This document shows positions 60,890 through 64,000 of a stretch of 64,000 nt of DNA, one piece after another; positions within the stretch are counted from its first letter, which is position 1, and the number at the start of each line of letters is the position of its first letter. The DNA lies in contig CAJJDO010000072.1 of the NCBI GenBank assembly GCA_905183005.1, forward strand, positions 5,394-69,393. The letters run 5' to 3'. The DNA comes from Paramecium pentaurelia. Lineage: Eukaryota > Ciliophora > Oligohymenophorea > Peniculida > Parameciidae. The notes beneath the pieces are model-generated. The model was not told the origin of the DNA and searched no databases. It saw only the letters and a list, made by a program, of their open reading frames with translations. Both the position numbers and the translations under genes were made by a program.

Positions 60890-61308
60890 AAATATATATA
60901 TATATATATATTTAAAAGAATTTGATTATTTAACTCTTAATTCATATAGACAATTTAAATGTTTTTCATATTGACATGTTCTCATTATTTTATCAAAATT
61001 TTAATACAAATTACATTTTTGAAGTCTTACGTCTCATTCATATATCGAATTTAACAATTTATTCAAGTGATATCAAATGATAATTATTATGCAATTTTTT
61101 TTTCTTTTTAGATTGATTTAAGATGCATAATGAATGAGACATATGATTTAGAATGATTTTAATGATGATTTACTTGATGCCATAATTCCATTATATATAA
61201 ATTATTTTTTATATATTAAATAATACAGAATGCATTGTACATCAATAATTGAGTCATCAATTAAAAACATAAATGTAATTATAGATTATTCAATAATTAA
61301 AATTACTT
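60890..61308. other. Intergenic region with a TA-dinucleotide run
   Basis: About 420 bases between two plus-strand genes. It opens with a run of TA repeats (about 60893-60911) and is otherwise AT-rich. No coding or regulatory element recognised. Confidence 0.5.
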
Positions 61309-61899
61309 ATGACTCATCAAAGACCTCCAGTCCCAAAATTCAATGATGAATGTCTCACTCCAAAAATTGAAATGTCTTTATTAGAAGAAGTTCAGCATTT
61401 GATTTTTAAAATGAATTTGGATTTTGAGATTGAAAAGAAAGCAATAAGAATAATTTAAACAATTCCACTTTAAAATAATGTAACATCAGCTAAAGGTGTG
61501 ATTTTCTATTGTCTCAAAGAATTAAATAGAAAATTGCCTTTAATGGATAAAAAGGTCGAATACGTCATTAAATTAATTGAACAATAGTAAAGCCTGAACT
61601 TTTCTAATGTCTGTTAAAAAATGGGTTTCGGTGATTAAGTTTCAAAAGTTTGTGAAACTTTGAAAAAGCAACTTGTTTATTTAATTGGCAAGTTAACGAT
61701 AAACCTTTAAATAGCTATAACAATAAAAATTGCTGCTGACATAATATTTTATAAATAAGGAGGCTTAAATACAAAGTTTTTAGCATTCCACACAAAAGTT
61801 AATGAAGAATAGTTAAAATGCTCTCTCAATAGAATTAAACCATTTTCAGAAAAAATCATGACTGATCTCTTCAATCATTACAATGACAACCCTCTTTGA
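61309..61899 (+). CDS. Hypothetical helical protein, possibly cyclin-fold/TFIIB-like
   Basis: Single exon, ATG 61309 to TGA 61897-61899, 196 residues. Higher GC and fewer TAA codons than the surrounding DNA support coding. All helical by eye: two rough repeats, the first around TSAKGVIFYCLKELNRKL, the second with QKMGFGDQVSKVCETLKK followed by NLQIAITIKIAADIIFYK. That order resembles the cyclin-like repeats of TFIIB (a helix, GL...V...A..L, then S...A.A.Y.A), but no zinc ribbon is present and the match is loose. Function unknown. Confidence 0.6.
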
Positions 61900-62050
61900 T
61901 TAAATTCTTATTTTTGTTTTAATCTTCTGTATTAAAAGTTTAAAAAATATATTAAATAAATAACTAGTATTAACCAATGTTTAATAAAGTATTAATATCA
62001 ACTATAGTACTTAATATATTTGTATAAAATGATTTAAATAAAATTACTTG

Positions 62051-63107
62051 TATAAATAATTATTCTTAAATTTAATTGAAAAATAACAAAAGTATGGAAT
62101 CTAACTTTAAAATTGAGTGCTTCAGACATAAAATATTGGGAAATAAGTAATGCATATTGGAAGTTACTAATGATAAAATAATAATTACAAACATTACAGA
62201 CTCACCAAATAAGAGAAATGAATTGGACATTAATTATAATTTATTTGTTGATTTTAAAGTCAAGAAAAAATAGCTACAAGCTATTGGTTTGACAACAAAT
62301 AAACACCATTGGTATTATGCGGATCATGACAATTTGATCAATTTAAAGTAAATTTTAGGAGCAAGAGTAGTGTTTAAAGGTGTAAATACTTTATATAATC
62401 CATTATAATAAATTGGCTAAGGAACCTTCTCCAATGTTTACTTATTACAATCCAAAATAAATAGTCTTGAATATTATGCTTGTAAATGTTTAGACAAAGC
62501 TTAAGTGAATGAATAAATTGGTAGAGTAATATATTTAGTAATATTGTTAGTAAGGATTGTTTGAAGAAATCTAAGCGATGGTTGCTTTGAAGCATCCAAA
62601 TATAGCAGAGCTTCTAGAAGTTTATGAGGGTGATGTATCTTATTATATGGTAATGCAATATTATGATCTTGAATTTACTGACATTCTAAAAGAACTAAAC
62701 ATTCAAGACATACACATAATATTTAAATAATTAGTAACAGCAGTAAATTTAATGCATGAAAAAGGATACATGCATAGAGATTTAAAACCAGAAAATATTA
62801 TGTTTAGTGATAGTATTTACTAATTGAAACTCATTGATTTTGGATTGACAACTAAAAGTTCAGGAAGATCAAAATGTGGTACACCTGGTTATGTTGCACC
62901 TGAAATTTTAAATCTTGATACAAAGATTAATGAATATAATGAAAAATGTGACATATTTTCATTAGGAGTTATATTCTATAAGATGTATAATTAATTATTA
63001 TTATTAGGCTGACTTAGAATGACCTATTTTAAGGAGCAAATCATGAAGAGATTTTAGAAAATAATGCTCGATGCAATACAAATTTTGAACTTTTAAATGG
63101 AAATCAA
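62051..63107. repeat. 1057-bp segment, copy 1 of a direct duplication across an N
   Basis: From TATAAATAATTATTCTTAAA the sequence is repeated from 63109, offset 1058, identical by eye to the window end. The N at 63108 separates the copies. As at 1909, this is the pattern of two contigs that overlap by about 1 kb and were joined by one N. Confidence 0.95.
62094..63107 (+). CDS. Ser/Thr protein kinase with PH-like N-terminus (3' end cut by assembly gap)
   Basis: ATG 62094; introns 62526-62550 and 62985-63007; runs to the N at 63108 without a stop. About 95 residues of a PH-like N-terminal domain (CILEVTNDKIIITNITD; NKHHWYYADHDNLINLKQIL) precede a kinase domain: QIGQGTFSNVYLL, lysine in YYACKCLDK, MHRDLKPENIM, LIDFGLTTKSS, CGTPGYVAPEIL and DIFSLGVIFYKM|LTQNDLFQG. 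This PH-kinase layout is common in Paramecium. The rest of the gene should continue after removing the duplicated kilobase, but lies beyond the window. Confidence 0.88.
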
Positions 63108-63108
63108 N

Positions 63109-64000
63109 TATAAATAATTATTCTTAAATTTAATTGAAAAATAACAAAAGTATGGAATCTAACTTTAAAATTGAGTGCTTCAGACATAAAATATTGGGAA
63201 ATAAGTAATGCATATTGGAAGTTACTAATGATAAAATAATAATTACAAACATTACAGACTCACCAAATAAGAGAAATGAATTGGACATTAATTATAATTT
63301 ATTTGTTGATTTTAAAGTCAAGAAAAAATAGCTACAAGCTATTGGTTTGACAACAAATAAACACCATTGGTATTATGCGGATCATGACAATTTGATCAAT
63401 TTAAAGTAAATTTTAGGAGCAAGAGTAGTGTTTAAAGGTGTAAATACTTTATATAATCCATTATAATAAATTGGCTAAGGAACCTTCTCCAATGTTTACT
63501 TATTACAATCCAAAATAAATAGTCTTGAATATTATGCTTGTAAATGTTTAGACAAAGCTTAAGTGAATGAATAAATTGGTAGAGTAATATATTTAGTAAT
63601 ATTGTTAGTAAGGATTGTTTGAAGAAATCTAAGCGATGGTTGCTTTGAAGCATCCAAATATAGCAGAGCTTCTAGAAGTTTATGAGGGTGATGTATCTTA
63701 TTATATGGTAATGCAATATTATGATCTTGAATTTACTGACATTCTAAAAGAACTAAACATTCAAGACATACACATAATATTTAAATAATTAGTAACAGCA
63801 GTAAATTTAATGCATGAAAAAGGATACATGCATAGAGATTTAAAACCAGAAAATATTATGTTTAGTGATAGTATTTACTAATTGAAACTCATTGATTTTG
63901 GATTGACAACTAAAAGTTCAGGAAGATCAAAATGTGGTACACCTGGTTATGTTGCACCTGAAATTTTAAATCTTGATACAAAGATTAATGAATATAATGA
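63109..64000. repeat. Copy 2 of the duplication across the N at 63108 (runs off the window)
   Basis: Identical by eye to 62051-62942. The window ends before the copy does; if the overlap is full length it should end about 165 bases beyond. Confidence 0.95.
63152..64000 (+). CDS. Same PH-kinase gene, second assembled copy (truncated by window end)
   Basis: Starts at ATG 63152 and repeats the gene described at 62094, with its first intron at 63584-63608. It probably represents the same locus and should not be counted as a second gene. This copy is likely the one attached to the true 3' end outside the window. Confidence 0.85.

Noticed and set aside
1..64000. CRISPR arrays, bacterial promoters, ribosome binding sites, riboswitches
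   Set aside because: The sequence is nuclear eukaryotic DNA with spliceosomal introns; no regularly spaced repeats or bacterial signals were seen.

Overview
The window reads as macronuclear-type genomic DNA of a ciliate, almost certainly Paramecium. The DNA is very AT-rich. Coding frames are full of in-frame TAA and TAG, which must be read as glutamine, and every convincing gene ends in TGA. Genes are interrupted by tiny introns of about 20-35 nt that start GT (mostly GTA) and end AG. A standard-code ORF finder breaks nearly every gene here, so I re-read both strands by hand with TGA as the only stop and placed introns where frame and protein family demanded them. No rRNA, tRNA, CRISPR array or recognisable mobile element was seen. 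The single N at 1909 and the single N at 63108 each separate two copies of the same roughly 1.06 kb sequence; both look like unmerged contig overlaps.

Layout. 1-464: 3' end of a WD40 gene. About 465-5500: gene-poor AT-rich DNA holding an assembly duplication and decayed coding fragments. 5501-14505 (minus): one giant gene, an anoctamin (TMEM16) channel/scramblase followed by a long helical extension. 14683-16380 (minus): signal-peptide-peptidase-like protein that lacks a catalytic motif. 16499-18040 (minus): calcium-dependent protein kinase, with a small lipid-anchor-type protein just upstream. 18742-20741: DEAH-box RNA helicase. 20812-25712: orphan gene, double cyclic-nucleotide-binding protein, protein disulfide isomerase, acylated orphan. 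25858-31687 (minus): axonemal-type coiled coil, Cache-like receptor, striatin homologue. 32067-39678: orphan, Qc-SNARE, doubtful ORF, degenerate hybrid histidine kinase, small membrane protein. 39867-45446: HMG/chromodomain protein and a large multi-pass membrane protein. 45645-49631 (minus): cyclic-nucleotide-domain K+ channel and a LITAF-like protein. 49721-57649: coiled coil, orphan, IQ+MORN protein (minus), kinesin-8, two orphans. 57678-58736 (minus): intronless Gfo/Idh/MocA dehydrogenase. 58764-61899: kinase with propeller-like domain and CaaX tail, then a helical orphan. 62094-64000: a PH-kinase gene broken and duplicated by the assembly.

The genes are densely packed on both strands and do not form an operon or pathway. 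By content the window is rich in calcium and cyclic-nucleotide signalling (CDPK, other kinases, cNMP domains, K+ channel, anoctamin), cytoskeleton and cilia (kinesin-8, MORN/IQ, coiled coils), membrane traffic (SNARE, LITAF, SPPL-like) and nuclear functions (DEAH helicase, HMG/chromodomain). The most unusual loci are proteins whose catalytic residues have been replaced: the SPPL-like protein, the histidine-kinase/receiver protein and partly the anoctamin calcium site. At least seven introns whose frame is forced end in AAG rather than TAG.
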